From NCBI GenBank assembly GCA_910576385.1, contig CAJTIR010000005.1, positions 62,001-126,000 on the forward strand: 64,000 nt of DNA. The letters are read 5' to 3'. Numbering within the stretch: position 1 is the first letter of the stretch; each line of letters starts with the position of its first letter. Both the position numbers and the translations under genes were made by a program. The stretch is from Lachnospiraceae bacterium (GTDB lineage: Bacteria > Bacillota > Clostridia > Lachnospirales > Lachnospiraceae). This document shows, piece by piece, positions 24,923 to 33,507 of the stretch. Below the pieces are notes generated by a model. That model searched no databases, was not told the DNA's origin, and saw only the letters and a program-made list of their open reading frames with translations.

Positions 24923-25843
24923 TTACAAAATCTCTCCTGTAAAGGAACTGAAATTATACTTCTTTAATGTATAAAAAGTTAATGCTGACAGTGAGAACAA
25001 AATCAACATAAAAATACAACAAGACTGCCAGATAGACGGCAATACATCATAGCCGAAATCATGCATTCCATAAGTTGCATGATTTAGAGGGCTGATCCAG
25101 CCAGCGATCCGCCTTACAAGATACATTTCATATTCTTCTTTGTGAAGTATTTTAGCCAATACCTCGGGATTGAGCAAAAATCCACATAGACTATAAAAAA
25201 GCCCTGCAGCTATGGCCGCTTTCTTACCAATTTTCATCTGAAAGTACAACATTAAAAAACTCAAAGTCAGTGCATAACAAATTAATAACAGTATAATCTG
25301 AAGACTACAGCCCAAAGGACTGGTACTTTCCATCACTTTTACCGTCGAAGGTACAGACAGTTTTTTTCCCATCTGGGAATACGCCAGCAATGCCGCTGTC
25401 TTGCTCCACAGATTTCCAGGATAAGTTTTCTGCATACACAACAGGCTAGTCATCAAAAATACATATATTATATACCACACAGTCACTAGACAAATATAGA
25501 AAAACTGTGCCAAAAGCCACCTGCCTTTTTTCATTCGCAGCAGCAGATAGGGGGTGAAGGGGCTTAATTTTGGCAAATCAATAAACAACAAAATCAATAA
25601 CATTGAGCATAACAGAATAGATGTTGCATCACCAAAGGTCCAGATAAACGGTTCAAATGCCTGTATCGGAGAATCATAGTAATCTGCCACCATCAGACAG
25701 CGACTGCTCAAAAAAAAGCAGAGAATAAAAGAAAACAAAAATGTGATGATAATTCTGGGATTTTTGTAAAATCCCAGAAAATTTGATCTCACCACTGCAA
25801 ACACCTGCTTTAGAGATTTGATTTTTCCTCTAACATGCTCCAT
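24923..25843 (-). CDS. ABC transporter permease-like membrane protein
   Basis: A polytopic protein of about 306 aa with six or more hydrophobic segments and the N-terminal cytoplasmic start KQVFAVVRSNFLGFYKNPRIIITFLFSFIL, as in ABC-2-type permeases. Two starts are possible, because the sequence ATGGAGCATGT occurs twice 42 bases apart. I prefer the downstream ATG at 25843 with GGAGGG upstream; the other begins at 25885. It lies 18-60 bases after the lipoprotein gene and precedes the second permease. No substrate can be assigned. Confidence 0.72.
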   Translation of the reverse strand: MEHVRGKIKSLKQVFAVVRSNFLGFYKNPRIIITFLFSFILCFFLSSRCLMVADYYDSPIQAFEPFIWTFGDATSILLCSMLLILLFIDLPKLSPFTPYLLLRMKKGRWLLAQFFYICLVTVWYIIYVFLMTSLLCMQKTYPGNLWSKTAALLAYSQMGKKLSVPSTVKVMESTSPLGCSLQIILLLICYALTLSFLMLYFQMKIGKKAAIAAGLFYSLCGFLLNPEVLAKILHKEEYEMYLVRRIAGWISPLNHATYGMHDFGYDVLPSIWQSCCIFMLILFSLSALTFYTLKKYNFSSFTGEIL

Positions 25844-25903
25844 CACACGCTGCCCTCCGGTTTCATAACCTGTTACATGCTCCATCGTAAATTATCCTCT
25901 GGC

Positions 25904-27403
25904 TTAATAGCCCAGTTCCCTGTCAATGATTGTGCCGTCAATGGCATTGATTGTCATATGGCTCTGCGTCGAATAAACCCCAGAACGCTTTTCTGTAACG
26001 CCATCCATTTCTGTATCAAATCCGCCAAAGAAATCCCAAACTGGAACCAGGAGACCAGTGTCATTATCTGTATTAGGATCGTAGATTCGACTGTAACCCA
26101 ATGTAATCTTCTTAATATGAAATGTACGGTTTTTTTCAAATTCTGCTATATCCGCATTGGAAACTTCCATCATCTGTTCATAAATCTTAATGATACTGTC
26201 AAAATCCATCAGCTTTACATTTTCGGTCTGCACTTTGCCGACCTCGTAAGGATTATAAATTTCTACCTTTTGAATGCCATCTTCTCCGACAATCACATCA
26301 CATCTCTCATAGCTCCAAGGCTCCAGCGTGCTGTCCATGTCCTCCAATCCCCCGCCATAAGAAGCGGTGTAAGTGATTGGCACGTCATCCAGTATTTTCG
26401 TAAAATGAAACAGATAACCGCCATCCAGAATACTATCTTCTGTGACCTCTCCTTCACCTTCTTTATATACAGCATAATCCCAACCATAAACATCTAGATC
26501 CCAGCCCAACTTGTCAACCTTCTCTCTGGCCAGCTTCTCTGCCTCCTCATAAGATAGGCCTGCTTTCTCTTTCAGAAAATCCTCTGACAATTTGTTATAG
26601 CTGTCTCCTTCACTGCCTCGCACATACTCTCCTTCCATCCATGTAGAAAATTCTTTTGGATCTCTGAGATCCTCTCTATTTTTGGAGATCTTAATATCAA
26701 TATCTGGAGCAAGCGTATAATTAATTTTATAATCATATATTCCCTGTTCTGTCTCAGCAACACCCGAAAAACTATCTTCGTCCACCTGCTTTATGGCTTC
26801 TTCCCCTTCGCCCTCCCAATGTTCCAGCCCGAACGATGGTTTTACTTCCTCTTTCGTTGCTTCCTCCGGCGCTGTCTTCATATTCTCTTCATCCCTGGCA
26901 ATCATCTCATCAATATTAAAAAATAATTCCCCAGTCTCCTCATTGATACCCATTTCATATGGATCCATATTTCCCTCTGCCTTATATTTTTTAAGCCTGG
27001 TGATATCCTCCTGATAATCCGCCTTTGTCATATCATAATAAGTAAATCCACTATAAAATTTTCCACCCTCAAAAAATGCCTCCGTGACAGAATCAATCAG
27101 ATCCTGATTGACTTCTTTTGCAGACACTTCATAAGTATTCATAGAACTAACCTCTGGCAAAATCACCTCTGCATCCGTATCAATTACCAGTACCCCATTT
27201 TCATACGTTGCCTTGTTGGTATAGCGTTCTGGCGCCTTAATTGTTTCACGCAGAGAAGTTTCTTTTGTTTCTGTACTCTGATATTTTTTTATGCTGGATG
27301 CTCCTTTCTCCTTTACAATGGCATCCTCCGGCGTCTTCTGGCATCCTGCCAAAATGCAGATACTAAGCCCTGCCGCAATCATTATCATCTGCTTTTTCTT
27401 CAT
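25904..27403 (-). CDS. Large lipoprotein of unknown function (DUF6034-like)
   Basis: A signal peptide with lipobox LAGC (Cys21) is followed by about 480 mostly polar, acidic residues. No enzymatic motif is visible. The sequence (TYTASYGGGLEDMDSTLEPWSYERCDVIVGEDGIQKVE, VPVWDFFGGFD, MTINAIDGTIIDRELGY at the C-terminus) ends with a PepSY/YcdB-like pattern of a conserved-domain lipoprotein. Clostridial genomes carry such proteins next to histidine kinases and ABC transporters. AGGAGG precedes the ATG. It lies 71 bases after the kinase gene, which suggests a signal-presenting or sensory role. The DUF name is from memory and needs checking. Confidence 0.65.
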   Translation of the reverse strand: MKKKQMIMIAAGLSICILAGCQKTPEDAIVKEKGASSIKKYQSTETKETSLRETIKAPERYTNKATYENGVLVIDTDAEVILPEVSSMNTYEVSAKEVNQDLIDSVTEAFFEGGKFYSGFTYYDMTKADYQEDITRLKKYKAEGNMDPYEMGINEETGELFFNIDEMIARDEENMKTAPEEATKEEVKPSFGLEHWEGEGEEAIKQVDEDSFSGVAETEQGIYDYKINYTLAPDIDIKISKNREDLRDPKEFSTWMEGEYVRGSEGDSYNKLSEDFLKEKAGLSYEEAEKLAREKVDKLGWDLDVYGWDYAVYKEGEGEVTEDSILDGGYLFHFTKILDDVPITYTASYGGGLEDMDSTLEPWSYERCDVIVGEDGIQKVEIYNPYEVGKVQTENVKLMDFDSIIKIYEQMMEVSNADIAEFEKNRTFHIKKITLGYSRIYDPNTDNDTGLLVPVWDFFGGFDTEMDGVTEKRSGVYSTQSHMTINAIDGTIIDRELGY

Positions 27404-27474
27404 AAGTTCCTCCTATCTATCTTCAAAAAATACTTTACATTCATCATAGCAGGAGACCATTTTTAAATATTCAT

Positions 27475-28755
27475 TCAGTTGTAAAGGATTGGTAAACGAT
27501 TTTTCTCATCAAATACCAAAGAAATTTTTGTTCCTTCCCCAACCTCGCTCTCAATCTGCATTACACCATGATGGACTGCGGCGATCTGTTCACACAAAGC
27601 AAGTCCCAGTCCCATATTTCCGTTTTTCCTAGAACGGGACTTATCCACACGATAAAAAGCTCTGCGAACTTTATCCACTTCCTGCGGCGGTATTCCACAA
27701 CCTTGATCCCGCACCCACAGAGAATGATGATCTGCTCCAAGATAAATATGATTTCCAGGTTTTGAGGCCATCACACTGTTATTGATTAAGTTAATCAAAA
27801 AACTGGTCATTAAATCCTGATCTATCTCCATTTTTTTGTCTCTATACTCTCCCTCCCACAATAAAATAAGTTCTTTTTCCTCAAGCTTATGTTGTACACT
27901 CTCCGCCACTGTCTCAAACAATACTTCCACAGAAATACTCTGTAAGCTAATCTTACATTCTGGTTCATACAGTTTGGTCAATTCCATCATTTTTTCTGTT
28001 AGACGGGACAGACGCCCACTTTCTCTGTGAATATAGTCCAGAGCCTTTTCTTGTTGTTCTTGTGATAATTTTACCTGCAGCAGCGTTTCAGAATAACCTT
28101 TCATAGCCGTCAACGGTGTTTTAAGCTCATGGGACATACTGCCAATTAATTGTCTTTGTGATTCATTGACTGCCTGAAGCGGTCTTGTAATTTTCTTTAT
28201 CAAATACACCAAAAGCAGCGCCATTACCAGAGAAGCCAAAGTCGAAATGATCATTTCTCGGATCACTAGTTCCCAGCTCTTCTTATAGATATAGGTAACA
28301 TCAATTACATAGAAAAAAAGATATTCTGGTCTGTATTTTTCCGGTCTTCTCATTTGTTCCTCACGATAAAAGACAAGCAGATGCCTATCATTTATTGTCT
28401 CTTGTATGCAGGGAAAAATCCCTTTAGACAACTGCATGTCCACTTTAGCTGCATCAAATGTAAAAGAACTGTTGTTATAGAGCTCCTCCTCGCCTTTATA
28501 GAGAGCCGAACCCTCCGGCATATGATTGCGAAAACAGTACGTAATCACATAATCCTGCAAAGAATTTTTATAAGATATTTTATTGAGATCTCTTGAAACA
28601 TTTTCAATGCTTCTCTCAAAAATTCTATTTTCCTTCTCCTTAATTAAGTTAATTTTTTCTTGCTGACTGACTAAAATCACATAAAATGAAAAAGCCTGCG
28701 CCAACACAAAAAGCATCGTTGACGCAGTCAATGCAATCTTCTTAATCATATCCAT
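27475..28755 (-). CDS. Sensor histidine kinase (OmpR-partner type)
   Basis: A membrane kinase of 426 aa. Helix 1 is at about residues 7-28, an extracellular sensor of about 130 residues follows, then helix 2 at about 165-187. The HisKA box SMSHELKTPLTAMKG has the phospho-accepting His near 209. The HATPase domain shows the N box FLINLINNSV, DQGCGIP and GNMGLGLALCEQIA. GGAGG precedes the ATG, which lies 2 bases after the response regulator stop. It pairs with that regulator and probably controls the downstream lipoprotein and ABC genes. Confidence 0.93.
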   Translation of the reverse strand: MDMIKKIALTASTMLFVLAQAFSFYVILVSQQEKINLIKEKENRIFERSIENVSRDLNKISYKNSLQDYVITYCFRNHMPEGSALYKGEEELYNNSSFTFDAAKVDMQLSKGIFPCIQETINDRHLLVFYREEQMRRPEKYRPEYLFFYVIDVTYIYKKSWELVIREMIISTLASLVMALLLVYLIKKITRPLQAVNESQRQLIGSMSHELKTPLTAMKGYSETLLQVKLSQEQQEKALDYIHRESGRLSRLTEKMMELTKLYEPECKISLQSISVEVLFETVAESVQHKLEEKELILLWEGEYRDKKMEIDQDLMTSFLINLINNSVMASKPGNHIYLGADHHSLWVRDQGCGIPPQEVDKVRRAFYRVDKSRSRKNGNMGLGLALCEQIAAVHHGVMQIESEVGEGTKISLVFDEKNRLPILYN

Positions 28756-28757
28756 CG

Positions 28758-29417
28758 TTAAACCTCCATGCGGTAGCCCACTCTGGGCACTGTGATGATA
28801 ATGTCAGAAAAATCTAGTTTCTTGCGGATATTTCCCACATGGACATCTACTGTTCTGCTCTCCCCCTCAAAATCGACACCCCAAAGAATATTTAAAATCT
28901 GATCTCTTGTCATTACTCTGTTTCTATATTTCCAAAATACCATCAGACAGTCAAACTCCATCGGCTGCATGGGAATCTCCATCCCCCCTTTGTGCACGGT
29001 CCGTTTGCGTTCATTGATCACCACATCCTTAATTTGTATCTCCTCTTGTTCGTCGTTCCCAAAACGTTTCAGTACATGGTCGATACGCACCAATAACTCC
29101 AGCATCTCAAATGGCTTGACAATATAATCTTCTGCCCCACTTCTAAGTCCTTTGACCTTGCTGGGCAGATCTCCCTTTGCGGTCAGATAAATGACAGGAA
29201 TCTCATATGTTTTCAATTCCTCTAATAATTCAAACCCATCTTTTTTGGGCAGCATAATATCCAAAAGCGCCAGATCATAATTATGATTCTCTTTTAAATG
29301 ACTGCTAAATACCTCCCCATCAAAAAAAGGAATTGCAGCATAACCAGCAATTTCCAGATTCATGCAAATCAGATCATTGATTGCCGCTTCATCTTCTATT
29401 ACTAAAATTTTTTTCAT
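28758..29417 (-). CDS. OmpR/PhoB family response regulator
   Basis: A 219-aa regulator. The receiver domain (1-115) has the acidic pair near residues 8-9, phospho-acceptor Asp53 (LALLDIMLP), Thr in YLTAKGD and Lys in DYIVKPFE. The C-terminal winged helix (about 125-219) has VMTRDQILNILWGVDFEGESRTVDVHVGNIRKKL. It is the first gene of the eight-gene cluster and presumably activates it. It is also a candidate for binding the 11-bp-spaced repeats upstream of the MacABC operon at 5384, but nothing in the sequence proves that. Confidence 0.95.
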   Translation of the reverse strand: MKKILVIEDEAAINDLICMNLEIAGYAAIPFFDGEVFSSHLKENHNYDLALLDIMLPKKDGFELLEELKTYEIPVIYLTAKGDLPSKVKGLRSGAEDYIVKPFEMLELLVRIDHVLKRFGNDEQEEIQIKDVVINERKRTVHKGGMEIPMQPMEFDCLMVFWKYRNRVMTRDQILNILWGVDFEGESRTVDVHVGNIRKKLDFSDIIITVPRVGYRMEV

Positions 29418-29485
29418 TTTATTCCCTCACCTATTGATGATATTCTATCCTACTTTCTCGACAAATAGTTTGCAAAACTCACAAG

Positions 29486-29552
29486 AAAACCCTATCGTCT
29501 CTGTGCTGCCATTAATTATAATGGTTTTGCATCAAAAAAACGATAGGGTTTT
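29486..29552. terminator. 13-bp-arm inverted repeat between convergent transcription units
   Basis: AAAACCCTATCGT (29486-29498) and its exact complement (29540-29552) flank a loop holding a second stem, CCATTA/TAATGG. It lies after the 1194-aa protein gene and before the regulator's promoter region. The 80-base tail next to it (29553-29632) contains TTGACAACCTGGCTGACATA. That resembles the tail beside the terminator at 13681 (TGACAATTAGACTGACATA). Confidence 0.5.
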
Positions 29553-29632
29553 GTAAACAATTTGTAATTATTCAGAGGCGTTTGACAACCTGGCTGACAT
29601 AACTGCGACTTGTGGTTTATGAATAGTTATAA

Positions 29633-32600
29633 TTATTTTACTTTAATAGTCACAGTCTTTTTCTTCTTATTATAGGTCTTAACAGTAATCTTTGCCGTTC
29701 CCTTTTTCTTGGCCGTCACGACACCTTTACTGGTGACAGCAGCCACTTTTGGCTTATTGGACTTAAAGGTCACTTTGCCTGCACTTCCCTTTGGCAATGT
29801 CACTTTCAGAGTAACCTTCTTACCTTTCTTTAATGTTTTCTTTGCTGGAGTCACTTTTACAATCTTCTTGGGCGCTTTCTTAACCGTAATATTGTATACT
29901 TTTACCTTACCAGCTTTATTCGTTGCCTTGATGGTGGCCTTGCCAACCTTCTTAGCTGTCACAACACCCTTGCTCGTGACAGAAGCCACCTTCTTTTGGG
30001 AGGTTGTGTAAGTGCAACCTTTCGTTTTTACAGAATATTTTTCTCCCACTCCCAGAGATGCTTTTTTGGTAGAAACGATTTTCAATTTGATCAAATTCTT
30101 GATAGCCTTCTTTAATTTACTGTTCGCATCATCTACCTGTTTTTGAGTGGCCTTTGTATTCTTGGCAACCTTTTTTGCATCAGACAAAGCACTCCTAAAT
30201 ACCTTAAAACTTTCTACAGTATATTTATCTGCTTTATACTTCTTAGCTGATTCAATGGTTTGATTTAATGCACTAAAATCTACCTTTTCTACACTATCCT
30301 TCTTCACCAGTCCCTCTATTGCCTGCTGCAAATCCTTGACTGCCTGCTCAATCTGCTCTTTGGTAGCATTTTCATCCTCATTGATCTGATTGGCGGCATT
30401 CAATGCGGTTGTCAGCTTCTCCCAGCTTTCTTTGGTATAATCCTGTTGGGATTTTTTTGTCGCTTCTCCAATTACATTCGCAAGTTCTGTCTTATCTACC
30501 GTTCCTGGACCTGGTTTTACCACTTTCTGCAGTCCCTCAATCGCTTCCTTAAGATCAGCGATTGCCTGATCTATCTGCTCCTTAGTGGGATTCGCATGAG
30601 CGGCTGTCTGTTCTGCTGCCTGTAATGCTGCCTTGTACACTGCAAAACTTGTCTGTGTATATTCTGCTTCCTTGCCATCGTATGCCGCCTTAGCTGCTGC
30701 AATATCTTCATTTAATTTGGTCAAATCTGGATTTGCATATGCTGTGCCGATTACATTCCATTCATGGATGGCTGCCGCTACTTTATTATTTTCCAAGGAG
30801 CCATTGTTAATGATTAGCTTAATCTTCTTAGTAATAACTTTTTCAAACTGATAAGTATTGTCCACGTCCTTTACATAGAGCCAATCTTCTCCTGTTTTCA
30901 CAACTTCTTTCCACTCTTGGCTGTTCTCATCAAAATACTGGAAGGTAATACTTTCTGGCACAATCACCCCAGCCCCATCGTCTTTCCAATTTATAATGGC
31001 GCCCGTCAGCTCCAATTTATCTGCAAATTCGTACTGAATCCAGGGATTTAAAAAATCCTCCTGATTTAGACTCCAGCCATTCCAGAAAGTACTCTTATCC
31101 TCATCATTGATCAATTTTAATGATTCCCCATAAGAATAGGAAGCCGTTACAGTAGCACTTTTCGCCAGATAAACCGCGGGAACCACTACAGAAAATTCTC
31201 TGTTCTCTGTGACAGCAGATTCATTACCAGTGTTCACTGTGATAGTTGCGGTAAGTTTTACTGTTACTTCTTCTGCTCCTCTGGTGACAATTCCTTTGTC
31301 GTTTTCAATCTTGATTGCATCTTTGTCTGATTGCCACTTCACAGTATACCCACTCTCACTCTGTGACGTTAAATCAATCTCATCCGCAAATACTTTTTCT
31401 GGTACAGATAATTTCTGTAATTCTGCCTGTAATTCCTCTGCACTTCCCTTTCTGATTAAGCCAGAGATGGCATCCTGCAATGTTTTAACTGCTGCATCCA
31501 CTTGTTCCTGGGTAGCTTCTGCATTGTCATTCATCTGGATTGCCGCTGTCAAAGCTTTGCTCAACGATGACCAACTCTCTGTAGTATAGTCTGCCGCAGT
31601 CATTTTGCCAGCATCACCAATCAATTTTGCAAGTACAGTCTTATTAGCATTCCCTGGCCCTGGTTCAACTACATCTTTTACTAATCCATCAATGGCTTTC
31701 TGCAAATTTTGAATCAAGTGATCAATCTGCATTACAGTAAGGTTCTCATTGGCAACAGCCTCCTGTGCTGCCATCAAAGCCTCCTCCAAGACACGGAAGG
31801 TTGCCTGTGTATACTGGTCTTTTTCATAAGTCTGTGCATTGCTGATTGCCTGCTGCAAGTCGGCAGCAGTTAATTCTAATTTTGACCCTGGCACTGACCA
31901 TTCATGGATGGCCACTGGTACTTTATCACCATTATCATTTAAACTATTGGTAATTAACAGTTTTAATTTATTGGTGGCAATTCTCTCAAACTTATAAATA
32001 TTATCTGTCCCCCTTGTATAAACCCAATTCTCTCCTGTCGGCGTTACATTTTTCCACTCTTGGCTAATTTCATCATAATACTGTAAGACAATTCCTTGGG
32101 GCACAACCACTCCGCCGCTATCATCATACCATCGGATGACAGATTCTGTAATCTCATATACTTCATCAAAATCATATTGAATCCACGGATCGTTAGACTT
32201 ATCACCACCGCCCCAGCCATTCCAAAAATTATCGTCGTTTTCGTCATTGATCTGTGGCAATGTATCATTATATCCATTATAAGAAGCAGTCACTGTGGCA
32301 TTCGTTGCCGCATTATGAGCAGCAGGCACGATCACCTGAAATGTTTTGTTTACGGATTTTAACTCCCCTGTGTTAGTATCTGTCTCTGTACCAGTAATGG
32401 TACCAGTCAAATTTACGACTGCAGTCGTTGCGCCTCTGGAGATAATTCCCTTGCCATCCTCAATTTTAATTGCTGAATTGTCAGACTCCCAGCTCACAAC
32501 ATACCCGTTTTTACTGACAGATACGAGATCAATCTGCTCTGCTGCAATCTTTGCTGGTACAGTTAATAGATCCAGATCCATTTTTAACTTATCGTCCTCT

Positions 32601-33217
32601 GTCAATTTTGAATTATCTGCAAATACCTTCCAGCGATAGATTCCAGTTCCGCCCACGCCCTCCTGTAAAGTCATTAACAGTTTAATGGAAGTAGCCTTAA
32701 TCTCATCAAACTCAATAGTATTATATTGATTCAATGCCTGAGCTGCCGCAAAATCTGTGGTCATATTGGCCGTCTGCCATTCTCCTTCACCATTCTTATA
32801 CTGTATCTCAAAGGTCGCTGGAACTCTGGTTCCGCCTCCATCATCATACCAATAGATCTGCATTTGACTAGTGGTTATAGCAGCATCCCAATCATACTGT
32901 ACATAATTAACTGGATTTTTTTCTTTATCGACGCCCCAATTCCCCCAGCCTTTGGTTTCCTGACCACTGGATGCTTGTGGTTCCCAATCTGTCTTAATTC
33001 CGTCCAAATTCTCCCAACTTGCAGTATGATCAGAGCTGACAGCTGCACTCAACGACATATCTGTTAGATCTTCTGTTCTGCCATCAGCAAGCTCCATTTT
33101 CGTTCCTTTCGTGCTGCTATTCAATGCCTGCGCATAAACGGGCAGCACTGATGTACTTGCTGTGGTGACTGACAGAGACAACACCAGCAACAGCCCCACA
33201 ATTTGTTTTTTCTTCAT
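29633..33217 (-). CDS. Secreted multimodular glycan-binding/adhesion protein
   Basis: 1194 aa with a signal peptide (about 1-29). It has three discoidin/F5-8-type-C-like modules (about 50-200, 305-455 and 685-830; e.g. NPWIQYDF, DSGGVVVPQGIVLQY), bacterial Ig-like modules (about 205-300 and 600-680, DNSAIKIEDGKGIISRG), and about five FIVAR three-helix repeats (EQVDAAVKTLQDAISGL-type). Two Lys-rich Big_2-like domains end in TVTIKVK. No glycosidase or protease signature is visible, so it is more likely a carbohydrate-binding or structural surface protein. There is no LPxTG; the basic C-terminus may hold it to the wall. GAAAGGGTG precedes the ATG. The first discoidin-like module is close to one in the adjacent GH127 protein. 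Confidence 0.85.
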   Translation of the reverse strand: MKKKQIVGLLLVLSLSVTTASTSVLPVYAQALNSSTKGTKMELADGRTEDLTDMSLSAAVSSDHTASWENLDGIKTDWEPQASSGQETKGWGNWGVDKEKNPVNYVQYDWDAAITTSQMQIYWYDDGGGTRVPATFEIQYKNGEGEWQTANMTTDFAAAQALNQYNTIEFDEIKATSIKLLMTLQEGVGGTGIYRWKVFADNSKLTEDDKLKMDLDLLTVPAKIAAEQIDLVSVSKNGYVVSWESDNSAIKIEDGKGIISRGATTAVVNLTGTITGTETDTNTGELKSVNKTFQVIVPAAHNAATNATVTASYNGYNDTLPQINDENDDNFWNGWGGGDKSNDPWIQYDFDEVYEITESVIRWYDDSGGVVVPQGIVLQYYDEISQEWKNVTPTGENWVYTRGTDNIYKFERIATNKLKLLITNSLNDNGDKVPVAIHEWSVPGSKLELTAADLQQAISNAQTYEKDQYTQATFRVLEEALMAAQEAVANENLTVMQIDHLIQNLQKAIDGLVKDVVEPGPGNANKTVLAKLIGDAGKMTAADYTTESWSSLSKALTAAIQMNDNAEATQEQVDAAVKTLQDAISGLIRKGSAEELQAELQKLSVPEKVFADEIDLTSQSESGYTVKWQSDKDAIKIENDKGIVTRGAEEVTVKLTATITVNTGNESAVTENREFSVVVPAVYLAKSATVTASYSYGESLKLINDEDKSTFWNGWSLNQEDFLNPWIQYEFADKLELTGAIINWKDDGAGVIVPESITFQYFDENSQEWKEVVKTGEDWLYVKDVDNTYQFEKVITKKIKLIINNGSLENNKVAAAIHEWNVIGTAYANPDLTKLNEDIAAAKAAYDGKEAEYTQTSFAVYKAALQAAEQTAAHANPTKEQIDQAIADLKEAIEGLQKVVKPGPGTVDKTELANVIGEATKKSQQDYTKESWEKLTTALNAANQINEDENATKEQIEQAVKDLQQAIEGLVKKDSVEKVDFSALNQTIESAKKYKADKYTVESFKVFRSALSDAKKVAKNTKATQKQVDDANSKLKKAIKNLIKLKIVSTKKASLGVGEKYSVKTKGCTYTTSQKKVASVTSKGVVTAKKVGKATIKATNKAGKVKVYNITVKKAPKKIVKVTPAKKTLKKGKKVTLKVTLPKGSAGKVTFKSNKPKVAAVTSKGVVTAKKKGTAKITVKTYNKKKKTVTIKVK

Positions 33218-33346
33218 ACTTTCACCCTTTCTTTATAAATTAATACGATTTTGGTAACTTCATTTTACATGGGCTGTTTTGCGTTTCCTATATCAATAAT
33301 TTAACATTTATGTAATATTTTAAACTAATTTTTATCTTATACACAA

Positions 33347-33405
33347 AAAAACAGACATTTGATATATTTTTTTGTGTATATTTCCTATATCAGATGTCTG
33401 TTTTT
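33347..33405. terminator. Bidirectional terminator
   Basis: 20-base arms (33347-33366 and 33386-33405; core AACAGACAT/ATGTCTGTT) have one G-T pair, and both strands end in T tracts. It is a second terminator behind the GH127 gene at 33508. Confidence 0.65.
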
Positions 33406-33432
33406 CTATTTTTATCAAATAAAAATTTTTTT

Positions 33433-33477
33433 CATGCAAAAACCCTCCGCCGGGATCAGGCAGAGGGCTCTTGCATG
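33433..33477 (-). terminator. Terminator of the first GH127 gene
   Basis: CATGCAA...CCCTCCGCC pairs with GGCAGAGGG...TTGCATG around GGGATCA. On the minus strand it is followed by an A-rich then T-rich run, 31 bases after the stop codon. Confidence 0.75.
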
Positions 33478-33507
33478 TTTATAAAGAAGGGATATAACGA
33501 ATATAAC

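Noticed and set aside
21934-25885. A lantibiotic biosynthesis cluster
   Set aside because: The ABC and two-component genes resemble immunity systems, but no lanB/C/M, precursor peptide or protease gene is found.
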